A stretch of DNA of 64,000 nt from Candidatus Schekmanbacteria bacterium (GTDB lineage Bacteria; Schekmanbacteria; GWA2-38-11; J061). Numbering within the stretch: position 1 is the first letter of the stretch; the number at the start of each line of letters is the position of its first letter. This document shows, one piece after another, positions 53,074 to 63,080 of this stretch. The position numbers were made by a program, and so were the translations under genes. The notes below the pieces were generated by a model. That model ran no database searches and had not been told where the DNA came from. It saw nothing but the letters and a program-made list of their open reading frames with translations. The stretch is from the NCBI GenBank assembly GCA_016219965.1, contig JACRJM010000001.1, forward strand, positions 1 through 64,000. The letters are read 5' to 3'.

Positions 53074-54432
53074 ATGGAATACAAAGCATGGTTCCAGTGC
53101 ATAAACGGTTGTCCGGGCAAACATGAGCTTAATGAGATCATTTATAATTGTCCCACATGCGGGGACCTTCTGGAAGTAGTGCACGACACGAACAAGCTCA
53201 AAAAGAAAAGTGCATGGCAATGGATGAAGCTTTTTGATGACAGGTACAGAAGGACCGACTGGCCTTTCGGAAGCGCAGTATGGGGCAAAAAAGAAATGGT
53301 TTGCCCGGCAGTTGAGACTAAGAACGTAGTTTCAATGTATGAAGGGGGAAGCAACCTCTTCTGGGCTGAAAGATTAGGTCATGCAGTCGGTCTTGAGGAC
53401 CTTTGGGTAAAACAATGCGGGAACAGCCACACAGGTTCTTTCAAAGACCTCGGTATGACAGTCCTTGTCTCCATGGTAAAGCAGATGATATCGGAAGGAA
53501 AAGATATACTTGCCGTCGCATGTGCCTCGACTGGGGATACTTCGGCAGCCCTTGCATCATATTGTGCGGCAGCAGGAATACAGGCAATAGTCTTTCTTCC
53601 CAAGAACAAGGTTTCCACGGCACAGCTTATTCAGCCTATAGCAAATGGAGCGTTAACACTTTCACTTGATACTGATTTTGACGGGTGCATGAAGATAGTT
53701 AAAGAGGTTACATCTAAGAATAATATTTACCTTGCAAATTCGATGAATTCGCTTCGCATAGAAGGGCAGAAGACGGTAAGCATTGAGCTTGTTCAGCAGT
53801 TCGACTGGGAAGTGCCTGACTGGGTCATAATACCCGGAGGGAATCTGGGCAATATCAGCGCCATAGGGAAGGGGTTTCTCATGATGAGAGATTTATCGAT
53901 GATAAATAAATTTCCCCGTCTTGTCTGTGCCCAGGCAGAACATGCAAATCCTCTTTACAGAAGCTATGTCAGCGGTTTTGAGGAATTCAAACCGGTAAAG
54001 GCTAGAAAGACTCTTGCGAGCGCGATTCAGATCGGAGACCCGGTAAGCATTAAGAAGGCGGTAAAGATACTGAAAGAATTTAACGGGATAGTGGAACAGG
54101 CAAGCGAGCAGGAACTCGCGGATGCAGCGGCACTTGCTGACAGGACAGGGCTTTTTAACTGCCCTCATACCGGAGTTGCTCTGGCTGCCCTTTTTAAACT
54201 TGTCAAAAAAGGTGTTATTAAACGTAATGAAAAGGTTGTTGTGATATCAACTGCCCATGGTCTGAAGTTTACTGATTTCAAACGGCGTTATCATGAAAGC
54301 AAGATCAGAGGCATCAAACCTCACTATGTAAATCTTCCTGTAGAGACTTCTGCAAAGTATGACAAGGTGAGGGATGTTATTTTGAGAGAACTTGAGAAGC
54401 GGTCACACTCACTGGAAGATCTGCAAAAATAA
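53074..54432 (+). CDS. thrC: Threonine synthase
   Basis: About 452 residues from the ATG at 53074, which follows AGGGA; an upstream alternative inside the preceding gene is less likely. PLP enzyme converting O-phosphohomoserine to threonine. A Cys-rich N-terminus ([23 protein letters not shown]) resembles a zinc ribbon. [11 protein letters not shown] holds the PLP Lys (about 118), [13 protein letters not shown] the phosphate loop. The length fits the class with this N-terminus. It lies directly downstream of the deoxyhypusine synthase-like gene. Confidence 0.93.
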   Translation: MEYKAWFQCINGCPGKHELNEIIYNCPTCGDLLEVVHDTNKLKKKSAWQWMKLFDDRYRRTDWPFGSAVWGKKEMVCPAVETKNVVSMYEGGSNLFWAERLGHAVGLEDLWVKQCGNSHTGSFKDLGMTVLVSMVKQMISEGKDILAVACASTGDTSAALASYCAAAGIQAIVFLPKNKVSTAQLIQPIANGALTLSLDTDFDGCMKIVKEVTSKNNIYLANSMNSLRIEGQKTVSIELVQQFDWEVPDWVIIPGGNLGNISAIGKGFLMMRDLSMINKFPRLVCAQAEHANPLYRSYVSGFEEFKPVKARKTLASAIQIGDPVSIKKAVKILKEFNGIVEQASEQELADAAALADRTGLFNCPHTGVALAALFKLVKKGVIKRNEKVVVISTAHGLKFTDFKRRYHESKIRGIKPHYVNLPVETSAKYDKVRDVILRELEKRSHSLEDLQK

Positions 54433-54498
54433 GTTTACGGACGGGTTTATTAATATTCCCGCTGTCAGATGCCCCGCGATCGAGTTGGCTGACAGTGT

Positions 54499-55584
54499 TT
54501 ACAGCACCTTTTTCAGCGCTGATATGAACTTGCGGTTGTCCTTCGCTGTACCGATTGTGACACGAAATGATGTTGGAAGTCCATAACCTGCCATGGGTCT
54601 TACTATTACTCCAAGCTTTAAGAGCTTTAAAAAAATCTCATTGCAGTCAATCCCGCAATCAACAAGTATGAAATTAGCCTCGGTTGGCACATAGTCTAAT
54701 TCCATGCGTTCGAATTCACCGTAAAGATATTCTTTCCCTTCAGCGTTAAGCGTTCTGCTGCTCTCAACATGTTCTTCATCAGACAATGCAGCAAGAGCTG
54801 TAATCTGGCCGGCGGAATTTACGTTGAAAGGCTGTCTTATCTTGTGCATGATCTCGACTATCTCTTCATGTGCAATTCCATAGCCGACCCTCAGTCCTGC
54901 AAGTCCGTATATCTTTGAGAATGTCCTGAGTATCACAAGGTTTTTTCTCATTGAAAAAAGCTCTATTGAGTTCGGATAATCTTCATCCATGACGTACTCT
55001 GCATAGGCCTCATCGAGAACGATCAGTATATCTTCAGGAACTGAGTACAGGAAATCTTCAAACTCCTTGTTCCTGACTATCGTTCCCGTAGGATTATTCG
55101 GATTTGCTATGAATATCATCCGCGTATTATTTTTTACGGCTTTACGCATCGCCTGTAAATCATGGGTGTAGTTTGAGAGAGGAACAATTATTTTTTCGCC
55201 GCCAACGACCTGTACCAGCATCTGATAAACTGCAAATGCCTGGTTTGCAATTACTGCACTCACCCCCGGCCGTATGAATGCCCTGGTCAGTATCTCGATC
55301 AGCTCGTTTGACCCATTCCCGATGATGAGGTTGTTCTCAGAGACTTTGAACCGCAGGGCAAGTTCCCGTTTGAGATAAAAAGAGTGGCTGTCAGGATAAA
55401 AGGACATCTTCTTGAGCTCTCCTTTTAAACTTGCCACTGCCTTTGGCGATGGCCCTATCGGATTTTCATTGGATGCAAGCTTTACCGCATCCCTGATGCC
55501 GAACTCCCTTTCAACCTCTTCAATGGGTTTTCCGGGATTATAGGGACTGATATCCAGTATGTATTGCGGCACAAATTTTTTCAT
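54499..55584 (-). CDS. hisC: Histidinol-phosphate aminotransferase
   Basis: 361 residues. Fold-type I PLP aminotransferase: LASNENPIGPSPKA near 37, NGSNELIEIL (about 95), ANPNNPTG (about 155), DEAYAEYV (about 187), and the PLP Lys in TFSKIYGLAGLRVGYG (about 217). It transfers an amino group from glutamate to imidazole acetol phosphate in histidine synthesis. HisC enzymes may also act on aromatic amino acids. A single gene, convergent with thrC. Confidence 0.93.
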   Translation of the reverse strand: MKKFVPQYILDISPYNPGKPIEEVEREFGIRDAVKLASNENPIGPSPKAVASLKGELKKMSFYPDSHSFYLKRELALRFKVSENNLIIGNGSNELIEILTRAFIRPGVSAVIANQAFAVYQMLVQVVGGEKIIVPLSNYTHDLQAMRKAVKNNTRMIFIANPNNPTGTIVRNKEFEDFLYSVPEDILIVLDEAYAEYVMDEDYPNSIELFSMRKNLVILRTFSKIYGLAGLRVGYGIAHEEIVEIMHKIRQPFNVNSAGQITALAALSDEEHVESSRTLNAEGKEYLYGEFERMELDYVPTEANFILVDCGIDCNEIFLKLLKLGVIVRPMAGYGLPTSFRVTIGTAKDNRKFISALKKVL

Positions 55585-55668
55585 AGCGAAAGGTTTTAAC
55601 TTTTTAAAATCCTTGTTGTCAAGCTCTGTGTTGACATGGATGCAGTTTTACTTTAGCTTTGCTTCGAT

Positions 55669-57252
55669 ATGATTATTTCTTCTTTAAAGCCTTTGAAAAT
55701 TGTCTACGCTGCCGCAAGCAGTGTATGTTTTATTCTTAGCTTCCCTGATTATAACTTATTTTTTCTTGCATGGATTTTTCTTGTTCCTTTGTTCAGGGCA
55801 ATTGATGATGAAACTCCCTTAAACGCTTTTTATATTGGCTGGTTCTCAGGAATACTCGCCTTTGCAGGTACAGTTTACTGGGTTACGAACTCAATGACGA
55901 ATTACGGCGGCATAAACCCTGTTCTCAGTATCTTTTTCCTTTTCCTTTTATCAGCCTACCTCGGGCTTTACACCGGATTATTCTGCCTTGTTTACCGGGA
56001 GTCTGAGATTAAGCTGGGAACATTGCCTGCTCTTTCTTCTGCTCCTTTTCTTTGGGTCTCCCTCGAATATCTGAGAGGGCATCTGTTAACCGGTTTTCCC
56101 TGGTCGCTTATTGGGTATTCGCAGTGGGACATGACTTCTTTTATACAGGTCGCAGATATAACCGGAATCTATGGAATCTCTTTTGCACTTATAGCTCTTA
56201 ATGCGGTCATCTATTATGTTTTTTCCCCGGCGTCATCAATTGTCCATCTTGCAACTCTGAAAAAGCGGGCTCTGATTTTATTTGTTCCCTTTGTCATGCT
56301 TTTATCCTTCTGGATATACGGGAAATCCCTTGAAGGGACTTATAAGGATAGCGCTTTGAAGGATAGAGCTTTGCCTGAAGATTCTGTTAATGTTGCCGTT
56401 GTTCAGGGGAATATAGAGCAGAGCCTTAAATGGGAAAGAGGCGAGCAGATTGAATCCATTGAAACCCATAAGAAGCTTACAGAGAGGAGCCTTGATTGCA
56501 CCCCTTCTCTTGTAGTCTGGCCTGAAACAGCTCTTCCATTTTATCTTGAGAAAGAGCCTGCTTATCTCCAGGCAGTAAGCTCCTTTGCAAAGGAAAGAAA
56601 TATTTATCTTCTTGCCGGAAGCGTAGGTTTCACAAAAAATCAGTCGGGAAGGGATGATGTATATAACAGCGCTTTTCTGATTAGCGCTGATGGTAAAATT
56701 AATGGAAGATATGACAAGAGACACCTTGTCCCGTTCGGCGAATATATACCCCTTGAATGGCTTTTCAGGATAACGTACTTCGACAGGATTATAGGCGACA
56801 TAGGCAGCTTCAGCGTTGGCAGCGAGAGCAGGGTTTTCAAGGTCGACAAAGGTGCGTTTTCAGCCATCATCTGTTATGAACTGATATTCCCTGAGCTGGT
56901 GCGGACTTTTGTTTCCTCAGGAGGAGAGCTTCTTGTGAATATAACGAATGAGGGATGGTTCGGGAGGAGCTCGGCTGCAGAACAGCATTTTACAAATGCA
57001 GTCTTCAGGGCGATAGAGAACAGGGTCTACGTGATCCGGTCTGCAAATACCGGCATATCAGGTTTTATAAGCCCGGCAGGGGAGGTGCTTCAAAAGACGG
57101 AAATGTTTGAACCTGCCTCGTTTTGCAGAAAGGTTTATTTTTCAAAAGTCAGGACTTTTTATACCAGGTTCGGTGATATCTTTGCATTCTCATGTATTGC
57201 CCTTTCTTTGCTCTTCCTGATTTTACCGGCAGGTAAAAATCCTGATAAATAG
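55669..57252 (+). CDS. lnt: Apolipoprotein N-acyltransferase
   Basis: 527 residues. About six N-terminal membrane helices (to ~215), then a nitrilase-like domain facing the periplasm with the Glu-Lys-Cys triad: VWPETALPF (Glu), GRYDKRHLVPFGEYIP (Lys), and AIICYELIFPELVR (Cys). A last helix (IFAFSCIALSLLFLIL) ends the protein. It adds the third acyl chain to lipoproteins, in line with the several lipoproteins seen here. Confidence 0.95.
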   Translation: MIISSLKPLKIVYAAASSVCFILSFPDYNLFFLAWIFLVPLFRAIDDETPLNAFYIGWFSGILAFAGTVYWVTNSMTNYGGINPVLSIFFLFLLSAYLGLYTGLFCLVYRESEIKLGTLPALSSAPFLWVSLEYLRGHLLTGFPWSLIGYSQWDMTSFIQVADITGIYGISFALIALNAVIYYVFSPASSIVHLATLKKRALILFVPFVMLLSFWIYGKSLEGTYKDSALKDRALPEDSVNVAVVQGNIEQSLKWERGEQIESIETHKKLTERSLDCTPSLVVWPETALPFYLEKEPAYLQAVSSFAKERNIYLLAGSVGFTKNQSGRDDVYNSAFLISADGKINGRYDKRHLVPFGEYIPLEWLFRITYFDRIIGDIGSFSVGSESRVFKVDKGAFSAIICYELIFPELVRTFVSSGGELLVNITNEGWFGRSSAAEQHFTNAVFRAIENRVYVIRSANTGISGFISPAGEVLQKTEMFEPASFCRKVYFSKVRTFYTRFGDIFAFSCIALSLLFLILPAGKNPDK

Positions 57253-57351
57253 CCCAAATAAAGAGATTGATAATAGCAGGTCTTTAAAGTATAGTTTTTA
57301 CAAATATTCCCTTCCTCAAAGGGGGGTGGGGGAGATTTAGAAATTATAAAA

Positions 57352-58740
57352 ATGAAGAAAAATAAAATCATAAACAGCAGTCTGTTTTTTCTCCTGGCTT
57401 TTTCGTTTTTTGCGGTTTTCCCGTCTGCTGCAGCCGAGAAACCTCTTACCTTTGTTGAGCTTGCAAAGATAGTCAAACCATCAGTTGTGAATGTCTATAC
57501 TACAATAATAAAATCTGAGTCTGAAGTGAAAAAGAATTTCCATGATGATGAAGAGTTTGAGTCGCAGAAAGATTTTTTCCACAAATTCTTCAATGAGCCG
57601 CCTATGAGGGAATACAACAAGAAAAACCTCGGGTCGGGCGTTATAATTGATAAATCAGGATATATACTTACGAACAACCACGTAGTGGAAGAGGCGACAA
57701 AGATTCGTGTGTCGCTCGCAAACGGCAGTGAATACGACGCAAAGCTTGTGGGGAAAGATGAAAAAACTGATCTTGCACTTATAGAGATCAAAGCCGAGGG
57801 GGATTTGCCTGCGGCAAAGATAGGGAATTCAGATGCGCTCTCCGTAGGGGAATGGGTCATGGCTATCGGGAACCCGTATGGTCTAGAGGAAACTGTTACA
57901 GTAGGAATAGTCAGCGCCAAGGGACGGGTGATGGGAGCAGGACCTTATGATGATTTTATCCAGACAAGCGCATCGATAAACCCGGGCAACAGCGGCGGCC
58001 CTCTTGTCAATATGAATGGGGAGGTAATCGGTGTAAATACACTTATTCTATCCCGCGGCCAGAACCTTGGTTTTGCCATTCCGATAAACATGGCCAAGAA
58101 TATTTTTGAGCAGTTGAAAATAAAGGGAAAGGTTGTGAGAGGATGGCTTGGCGTCTATGTGCAGAAGGTAACGCCGGATATGGTTACTTTCTTCGGACTT
58201 GATTCTCCCAAAGGCGCTCTTGTCTCAGAGGCTACGCCCGGAGGTCCGGCTGCATCGGCAGGCATTTTAAGAGGAGATGTGATAATATCATTCAATGGTA
58301 TACCAATAAACGATGTAAATGAACTTCCCCGAATGGTTGCTGGTTCTCCGGTTGGAACGAATGTAAAAGTCGGTCTCATAAGAAAAGGAAAGAAAATGGA
58401 GATTTCCATTGTCCTTGGAGAATTAAAGGAAGAGCTTTTGACAGAGGCCTATGAAAAGAAACTTCAGACTTTTGGTATGTCTGTTGATTATCTGACTTCT
58501 TCTCAGGTCCAGAAACTTGGCATTGGTGACGAGGCCGGTCTTTATGTCTTAGAGATGCAGCCAGGCCAGGCCAGTGAAAAAGGAATAAAGCGGGGAGACC
58601 AGATACTTGAAGTCAACCGCATTCGTATGAAAAGCATGGAAGATTATGAGAATATTCTTAAAGACAAGAATGCCAATGTGATATTGTTTCTTTTGAAAAG
58701 AGGAGATAATACATTCTTTGTAACCATGGAGAGAGAATGA
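57352..58740 (+). CDS. htrA: DegP/HtrA-type periplasmic serine protease
   Basis: 462 residues. Signal peptide (FLLAFSFFAVFPSAAAEK), trypsin-like domain with His (LTNNHVVEE, about 110), Asp (KTDLALIEI, about 140) and Ser (NPGNSGGPLVNMNG, about 215), then two PDZ domains (about 255-345 and 365-460). It degrades or holds misfolded exported proteins. The following small gene starts within its stop codon (ATGA). Confidence 0.94.
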   Translation: MKKNKIINSSLFFLLAFSFFAVFPSAAAEKPLTFVELAKIVKPSVVNVYTTIIKSESEVKKNFHDDEEFESQKDFFHKFFNEPPMREYNKKNLGSGVIIDKSGYILTNNHVVEEATKIRVSLANGSEYDAKLVGKDEKTDLALIEIKAEGDLPAAKIGNSDALSVGEWVMAIGNPYGLEETVTVGIVSAKGRVMGAGPYDDFIQTSASINPGNSGGPLVNMNGEVIGVNTLILSRGQNLGFAIPINMAKNIFEQLKIKGKVVRGWLGVYVQKVTPDMVTFFGLDSPKGALVSEATPGGPAASAGILRGDVIISFNGIPINDVNELPRMVAGSPVGTNVKVGLIRKGKKMEISIVLGELKEELLTEAYEKKLQTFGMSVDYLTSSQVQKLGIGDEAGLYVLEMQPGQASEKGIKRGDQILEVNRIRMKSMEDYENILKDKNANVILFLLKRGDNTFFVTMERE

Positions 58741-59165
58741 AGATAACTGATGCTAACACTCACAGATTTATAAAGGTATTTTTTGCTCTGTTGCTGATTC
58801 TCATAAGTATTGCACCGGCGACTTCTTTTTCTAAAGAAAAGGGGAGTGCAAAAAAAGGAGCAAAAAATCTCAAGACCGGACAGGGTGAGACCAAGAAAAA
58901 AGATACAAAAAATAACGGCCACAAGAAAGTAAAAGGTATAGTCGAGGACATTGATTTTGATAAAGGGATAATAACCATACGTGATAAGAAGATGAACATC
59001 TATCATCTTGAAATGCAGGGGAGCAAGTGGGTGGATGAAAAGGGAGAGAAGATTGACAGAAAGAACATAAAGAAGGGCGAGAAGATAGCAGTAGATTATG
59101 ATGTGATGAATGAGGGGAAGCTTGAGGCTGTTGAAATAAAGAAAAAACACGGGACCGGGCAGTAA
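58737..59165 (+). CDS. Exported Lys-rich small protein
   Basis: 142 residues. Signal peptide (FFALLLILISIAPATSFS), then a very basic linker (KEKGSAKKGAKNLKTGQGETKKKDTKNNG), and a C-terminal beta domain (KVKGIVEDIDFDKGIITIRDKK ... GEKIAVDYDVMNEGKLEAVEIKKK) resembling DUF5666-type small OB-like folds. Function unknown. Its start overlaps the htrA stop by four bases, so it may assist periplasmic quality control. Confidence 0.72.
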   Translation: MKITDANTHRFIKVFFALLLILISIAPATSFSKEKGSAKKGAKNLKTGQGETKKKDTKNNGHKKVKGIVEDIDFDKGIITIRDKKMNIYHLEMQGSKWVDEKGEKIDRKNIKKGEKIAVDYDVMNEGKLEAVEIKKKHGTGQ

Positions 59166-59181
59166 GTAATAGGGGATTAAA

Positions 59182-60039
59182 ATGAGCGCTATGATTATTG
59201 ACGGGAAGAAAATCGCCGGAGAAATCCGGACTGAAATCAAAAATGAGGTAATGACCTATAAAGCACAGGGGAGAAGAGAACCGGCTCTCGCGGTTGTATT
59301 GGTAGGCGATGACCCGGCTTCATCGATATACGTTTCAGGAAAGGAAAAAGCCTGTATCGAAGCAGGCATAAAATCAATAGTAAAACGCCTTCCGTCAGAT
59401 ATAAGTCAGGAAAAATTGGTTTCCATAGTAACAGCGCTGAATGTTGATGATAGGGTTGACGGAATCCTTGTGCAGCTGCCGCTGCCTCATCATATTAATT
59501 CTGATATTGTGATGAAGTGCATCGACTCGTCAAAGGATGTTGACGGATTCGGAACAGACAATCTTGGCAAACTTGTGCTGAACAAACCTTTTCTTGTTCC
59601 ATGTACGCCTGCGGGAATTATTGAACTTCTGAAAAGAAGCGGCTGTCGTATAGAGGGGACACATTCCGTGATAATCGGCAGAAGCAATATTGTCGGGAAA
59701 CCCGTCGCACTAATGCTTATGCATCTTAATTCCACCATAACAGTCTGCCATTCAAAGACGCAGAATATCTCCGAGATAGCGAGGTCAGCTGATATTCTTA
59801 TAGCAGCAATAGGAAAAGCTAATTTCGTAAGAGGAGATATGGTAAAGCCCGGCGCTTATGTGATTGATGTGGGGATAAACAGGGTGGACGGGAAGCTTTT
59901 AGGGGATGTCTGCTTTGACGAAGCAAAAGATATTGCCACGGCGATCACCCCGGTTCCCGGAGGTGTGGGACCAATGACCATTGCAATGCTCCTCAAGAAT
60001 ACGATTACCGCCTACAAGTCTAATGTAGGGATCTCATGA
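59182..60039 (+). CDS. folD: Bifunctional methylenetetrahydrofolate dehydrogenase/cyclohydrolase
   Basis: 285 residues. Motifs: VLVGDDPASSIYVSGKEKACIEAGI (with catalytic Lys), GILVQLPLPHHI, DVDGFG, GRSNIVGKP, and TPVPGGVGPMTIAML. It interconverts methylene-, methenyl- and formyl-THF in the cytoplasm, feeding the metF-metV step elsewhere in the window. AGGGG precedes the ATG, 16 bases after the previous gene. Confidence 0.96.
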   Translation: MSAMIIDGKKIAGEIRTEIKNEVMTYKAQGRREPALAVVLVGDDPASSIYVSGKEKACIEAGIKSIVKRLPSDISQEKLVSIVTALNVDDRVDGILVQLPLPHHINSDIVMKCIDSSKDVDGFGTDNLGKLVLNKPFLVPCTPAGIIELLKRSGCRIEGTHSVIIGRSNIVGKPVALMLMHLNSTITVCHSKTQNISEIARSADILIAAIGKANFVRGDMVKPGAYVIDVGINRVDGKLLGDVCFDEAKDIATAITPVPGGVGPMTIAMLLKNTITAYKSNVGIS

Positions 60040-60057
60040 TTTCTGATTTGACCGGTA

Positions 60058-61482
60058 TTAAACTATGTTTTGTTTGTCCGGCTTTGCAGGCAGGTAAAAA
60101 AGAAATTTAGTTCCTTCGGCGATACGGCTTTCCACATTTATGACACCACCGTGGGCTTCTATTATTGATTTTGCAATTGCAAGCCCGAGTCCGGTTCCCT
60201 TTATCTTCCCTGATGTCTTTGCTCTGAAATATTTATCGAATAAGAGAGGCAGTTCACTTTCAGATATTCCGCTTCCGGTATCTGAAACGCTTGTGATGGC
60301 TCCTTCCTCCTGAGCTCGCACGTTGATGCTGATTGTGCCTCCCTTCTGGGTGAATTTTATTGCATTGTCGATCAGGTTGCTGCAGACACGCTCGATCTGG
60401 AGATGGTCTATTTCAAGGACAACCGGCTCAGGAGGAACTGTCACTTCAATATTTATCCCCTTGTTTTCCGCCTGTCTCAGGTGATTTTGTATTACATTCT
60501 TTATGAGATCTGCATAATTCACCTTCTGGAGATTGAGCTTTATTATCCCTGCTTCGATGCGTGACAGGTTAAGGAACTCATCAATGAGCTTAAGGATCTT
60601 CTTCCCGCTGTCACTGATCATCTTAAGGAATTTTTCAAAATTGTCTCCCTTGCCTTTCCCGTATTTTTCAATCAAAAAAGTAGAGTTGAGGATTATTGTG
60701 TTAAGGGGGTTCTTGATGTCGTGTGTGACCATTGATATGAAATCCGCTTTGAAACGCTCAATTTCTTTTTCTCTGGTTATGTCGCTCAACACTATTATGT
60801 TTCCCACAAGCTCGTTGGCAGTGCCTGCATTGCCTCCGGGAGGGTCGTCTTTAAGGGGTGAAACAGTCACCTTGTAAATATTCTCATCATTCTCATTTTT
60901 TATTTTAATTTCCTTGGTATGTTTTTGTTCGATTATAGATCCCATGATTTCGCGGATTTCAAAATTAGAAATAAGAGAGAATATGTCTTTCCCTGATGTG
61001 TCGGCGGCAGTGATGTAAAAAATATTCTTTGCCTGTGAATTAATGGTGAGGATCTGGTTTTTCCTGTTAAGTACCAGGATTCCTTCCGCCATGTTCTCGA
61101 TTATTTTTTTTGTCTTCCCCCGCTCATGTATGATTTCCCTTGTGAACCGGTCAGACATCGAGATCTTTTCTTTTTCAAGCTCCGCTATTTTCTTTTCATA
61201 GAATGAGCGTGCCTGAAGCAGGTTGGTCGTATATGAAGCGATTGTTTCCGAGGGATTGTAGCGGTAAAGTGGATGTTGAAGCCCGCCTTCTCTCAGCAAT
61301 ATTCCTTTTTCTGCAAGCTCTTCAAGCTCATTTTCAATCTCAAATACATCCCTGTTTATCCATCGGCTCAAGCCTTCCGGTGAATCTATGGCGGATGGGT
61401 TCTCCTGATAGAATTTCAGGATGTCGAGTTTATTGGTGGATGTCGCCACCTTTTTTACGAAATCTTCGAATGATTTTATCAT
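60058..61482 (-). CDS. Soluble PAS histidine kinase with N-terminal winged-helix-like region
   Basis: 474 residues, no membrane segment. Residues 1-75 (LDILKFYQENPSAIDSPEGLSRWINRDVFEIENELEELAEKGILLREG) resemble a winged-helix domain. A coiled stretch, PAS domain (about 125-235) and HisKA with VTHDIKNPLN (His254) follow. The ATPase domain has N box (SNLIDNAIKF), G1 (VSDTGSGIS), and G2 (GTGLGLAI). It should autophosphorylate. No response regulator is adjacent. It follows the KaiC-like gene by 26 bases on the same strand, so the two may form a signalling unit. Confidence 0.88.
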   Translation of the reverse strand: MIKSFEDFVKKVATSTNKLDILKFYQENPSAIDSPEGLSRWINRDVFEIENELEELAEKGILLREGGLQHPLYRYNPSETIASYTTNLLQARSFYEKKIAELEKEKISMSDRFTREIIHERGKTKKIIENMAEGILVLNRKNQILTINSQAKNIFYITAADTSGKDIFSLISNFEIREIMGSIIEQKHTKEIKIKNENDENIYKVTVSPLKDDPPGGNAGTANELVGNIIVLSDITREKEIERFKADFISMVTHDIKNPLNTIILNSTFLIEKYGKGKGDNFEKFLKMISDSGKKILKLIDEFLNLSRIEAGIIKLNLQKVNYADLIKNVIQNHLRQAENKGINIEVTVPPEPVVLEIDHLQIERVCSNLIDNAIKFTQKGGTISINVRAQEEGAITSVSDTGSGISESELPLLFDKYFRAKTSGKIKGTGLGLAIAKSIIEAHGGVINVESRIAEGTKFLFYLPAKPDKQNIV

Positions 61483-61508
61483 TAATTACCTTAAACTTCC
61501 CTTGGTTA

Positions 61509-63029
61509 TTATTCCTCTGTTATCTTCTCTTTCCTTAAAGCCTTTTCATAAAGAGACATGTTCGCAAGTATTTCTTTTAACTGCATATCGACCTTTTTGG
61601 GAGAACCGCTCATCACTCCTTCGCGTCCTTCGAATTTGGTCATTACCTCGATTCCCCCGTTGTTTATCCTGTACTCGTGTATTCCCTTATCATGATCGGA
61701 GCCGCCGACTTTTATTACCGACAAAGCCCGGCGTATCTCACTTTCAAGTTCAACATAACGGAATGAGATTATTATTGGGATAAGACTGAACATCTCCCTG
61801 TGTCCTGATGCCGAATTTTCAAAAATCTCCTTCAGCTCAAGTGTAAAAAGTGCAGTTATCCTGTTCGTTGAAAAGAAGTCTACCAGAAAAAAAATAAAAT
61901 TTTTAAGATAATTCTCATCCTTGATGGCATCTATGAGGTCATTCAATGAATCGAGCACGACTCTTTTAACCTCCATTTCCCTGCATATCTTCTTTATCGA
62001 ATAGCCGAGCTCATCAACTATAAGGTCCATTGGCGAGCGGTACAGAATCTCGAATGTTCCCTCTCTCAAAGCATGATCGAGGTCAATGGAGTAAGATGTG
62101 GCAGAGTTTATTATCTCCTCGGGACGGTTATGAAGGGATATGAAAAGCCCTTTTTCTCCTTCTTCAAATCCTTCATTGAGAAACTGTATTCCCAGCGTCT
62201 TTTTGCCGGTCCCGCTTGAGCCTGCTATGAGAGCCGTCTTCCCTTCCTGAATGCCGCCGCCCAGCATTCTGTCCAGGCCGCTTATTCCGGTGCTTAAGCG
62301 TTTTATCATTCCTTTTGGTATGTCGCTTAAGTCATAGTTTTTAAGATAACATGAAGGGAATATATTTATTCCGCTTGTATCAAATATAAAAGAATGTTTT
62401 CCTGAAATATAATCCTGTCCGCGTGATTTCAGTATTTCCATGAATCGCTCCCTTTTCCTGTCACCGCTCGGCTCATAGCTCAGCCTGATTACGGTATCGA
62501 CAACATAGTCTTCAACAGAGGAAAGGTTTTCCTGCGGGGACAACAGCAATTCTCTTGTCAATATGGTCGCAGATTCCCTGGCAGAGACTGCATATATGAC
62601 CTTGTTTACCATTTCACGGTAATCGTTCGCTGTCTCCGATATCCTTTTGAACTGTGTTATGGAATCAATGAATATCCTTTTTATGCCGAGCTTTTCGTAT
62701 ATGCTGTTAAGATGGCTTTCAGGGTCTGAAAGCATGTCAAGAAGTGCCTTGGGGGATGTCTGTATTACATGGATGCTTCCTTCGCTTTCAAGCTTCTTCA
62801 GGTCCCATCCATAGTTGACGGCGTCGCGGTAGAGCATCTTCGGCCTTTCCTCAAGGGTGACTATGATACCTTTTTCATTGAATTTGGTTGCGCCGCTGAC
62901 AATGAACTGGAGTCCGAATGTTGTTTTGCCTGAGCCGGCAGGACCTTCAAGGAGTATGCAGTTGTCGCGTGGAACACCGCCGAGGAAGATGTCATCTAAC
63001 CCTGGTATACCTGAATAGAGAACTTCCAT
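61509..63029 (-). CDS. KaiC-like ATPase with two unequal RecA domains
   Basis: 506 residues, about the length of KaiC. Domain 1: Walker A GPAGSGKTT (29-37), catalytic Glu pair in TLEERP (60-61), Walker B RIFIDS (118-123). Domain 2: Walker A-like GSSGTGKKT (270-278), but the Glu pair is replaced by His-Asn (SLHNRP), Walker B VVLDSL. So domain 1 keeps the ATPase Glu while domain 2 seems not to. Cyanobacterial clock phosphorylation sites are not evident and no kaiA/kaiB is near. The ATG is preceded by a run of nine G. The adjacent histidine kinase gene suggests a role in signalling. Confidence 0.9.
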   Translation of the reverse strand: MEVLYSGIPGLDDIFLGGVPRDNCILLEGPAGSGKTTFGLQFIVSGATKFNEKGIIVTLEERPKMLYRDAVNYGWDLKKLESEGSIHVIQTSPKALLDMLSDPESHLNSIYEKLGIKRIFIDSITQFKRISETANDYREMVNKVIYAVSARESATILTRELLLSPQENLSSVEDYVVDTVIRLSYEPSGDRKRERFMEILKSRGQDYISGKHSFIFDTSGINIFPSCYLKNYDLSDIPKGMIKRLSTGISGLDRMLGGGIQEGKTALIAGSSGTGKKTLGIQFLNEGFEEGEKGLFISLHNRPEEIINSATSYSIDLDHALREGTFEILYRSPMDLIVDELGYSIKKICREMEVKRVVLDSLNDLIDAIKDENYLKNFIFFLVDFFSTNRITALFTLELKEIFENSASGHREMFSLIPIIISFRYVELESEIRRALSVIKVGGSDHDKGIHEYRINNGGIEVMTKFEGREGVMSGSPKKVDMQLKEILANMSLYEKALRKEKITEE

Positions 63030-63031
63030 AA

Positions 63032-63040
63032 CCCCCCCCC
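63032..63040. repeat. Poly-C/G run of nine next to the KaiC-like start codon
   Basis: On the minus strand GGGGGGGGG ends two bases before the start codon and stands where the ribosome site should be. Slippage in this run would alter the ribosome-binding sequence and spacing. Homopolymer runs are also places where sequencing can miscount. Confidence 0.85.
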
Positions 63041-63080
63041 GCTACATTAATAACATTTTATAGAAATGAAGACTATAAAA

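Noticed and set aside
57300-57335. G-rich tract before htrA as a G-quadruplex
   Set aside because: Only two G-runs are present; four are needed.
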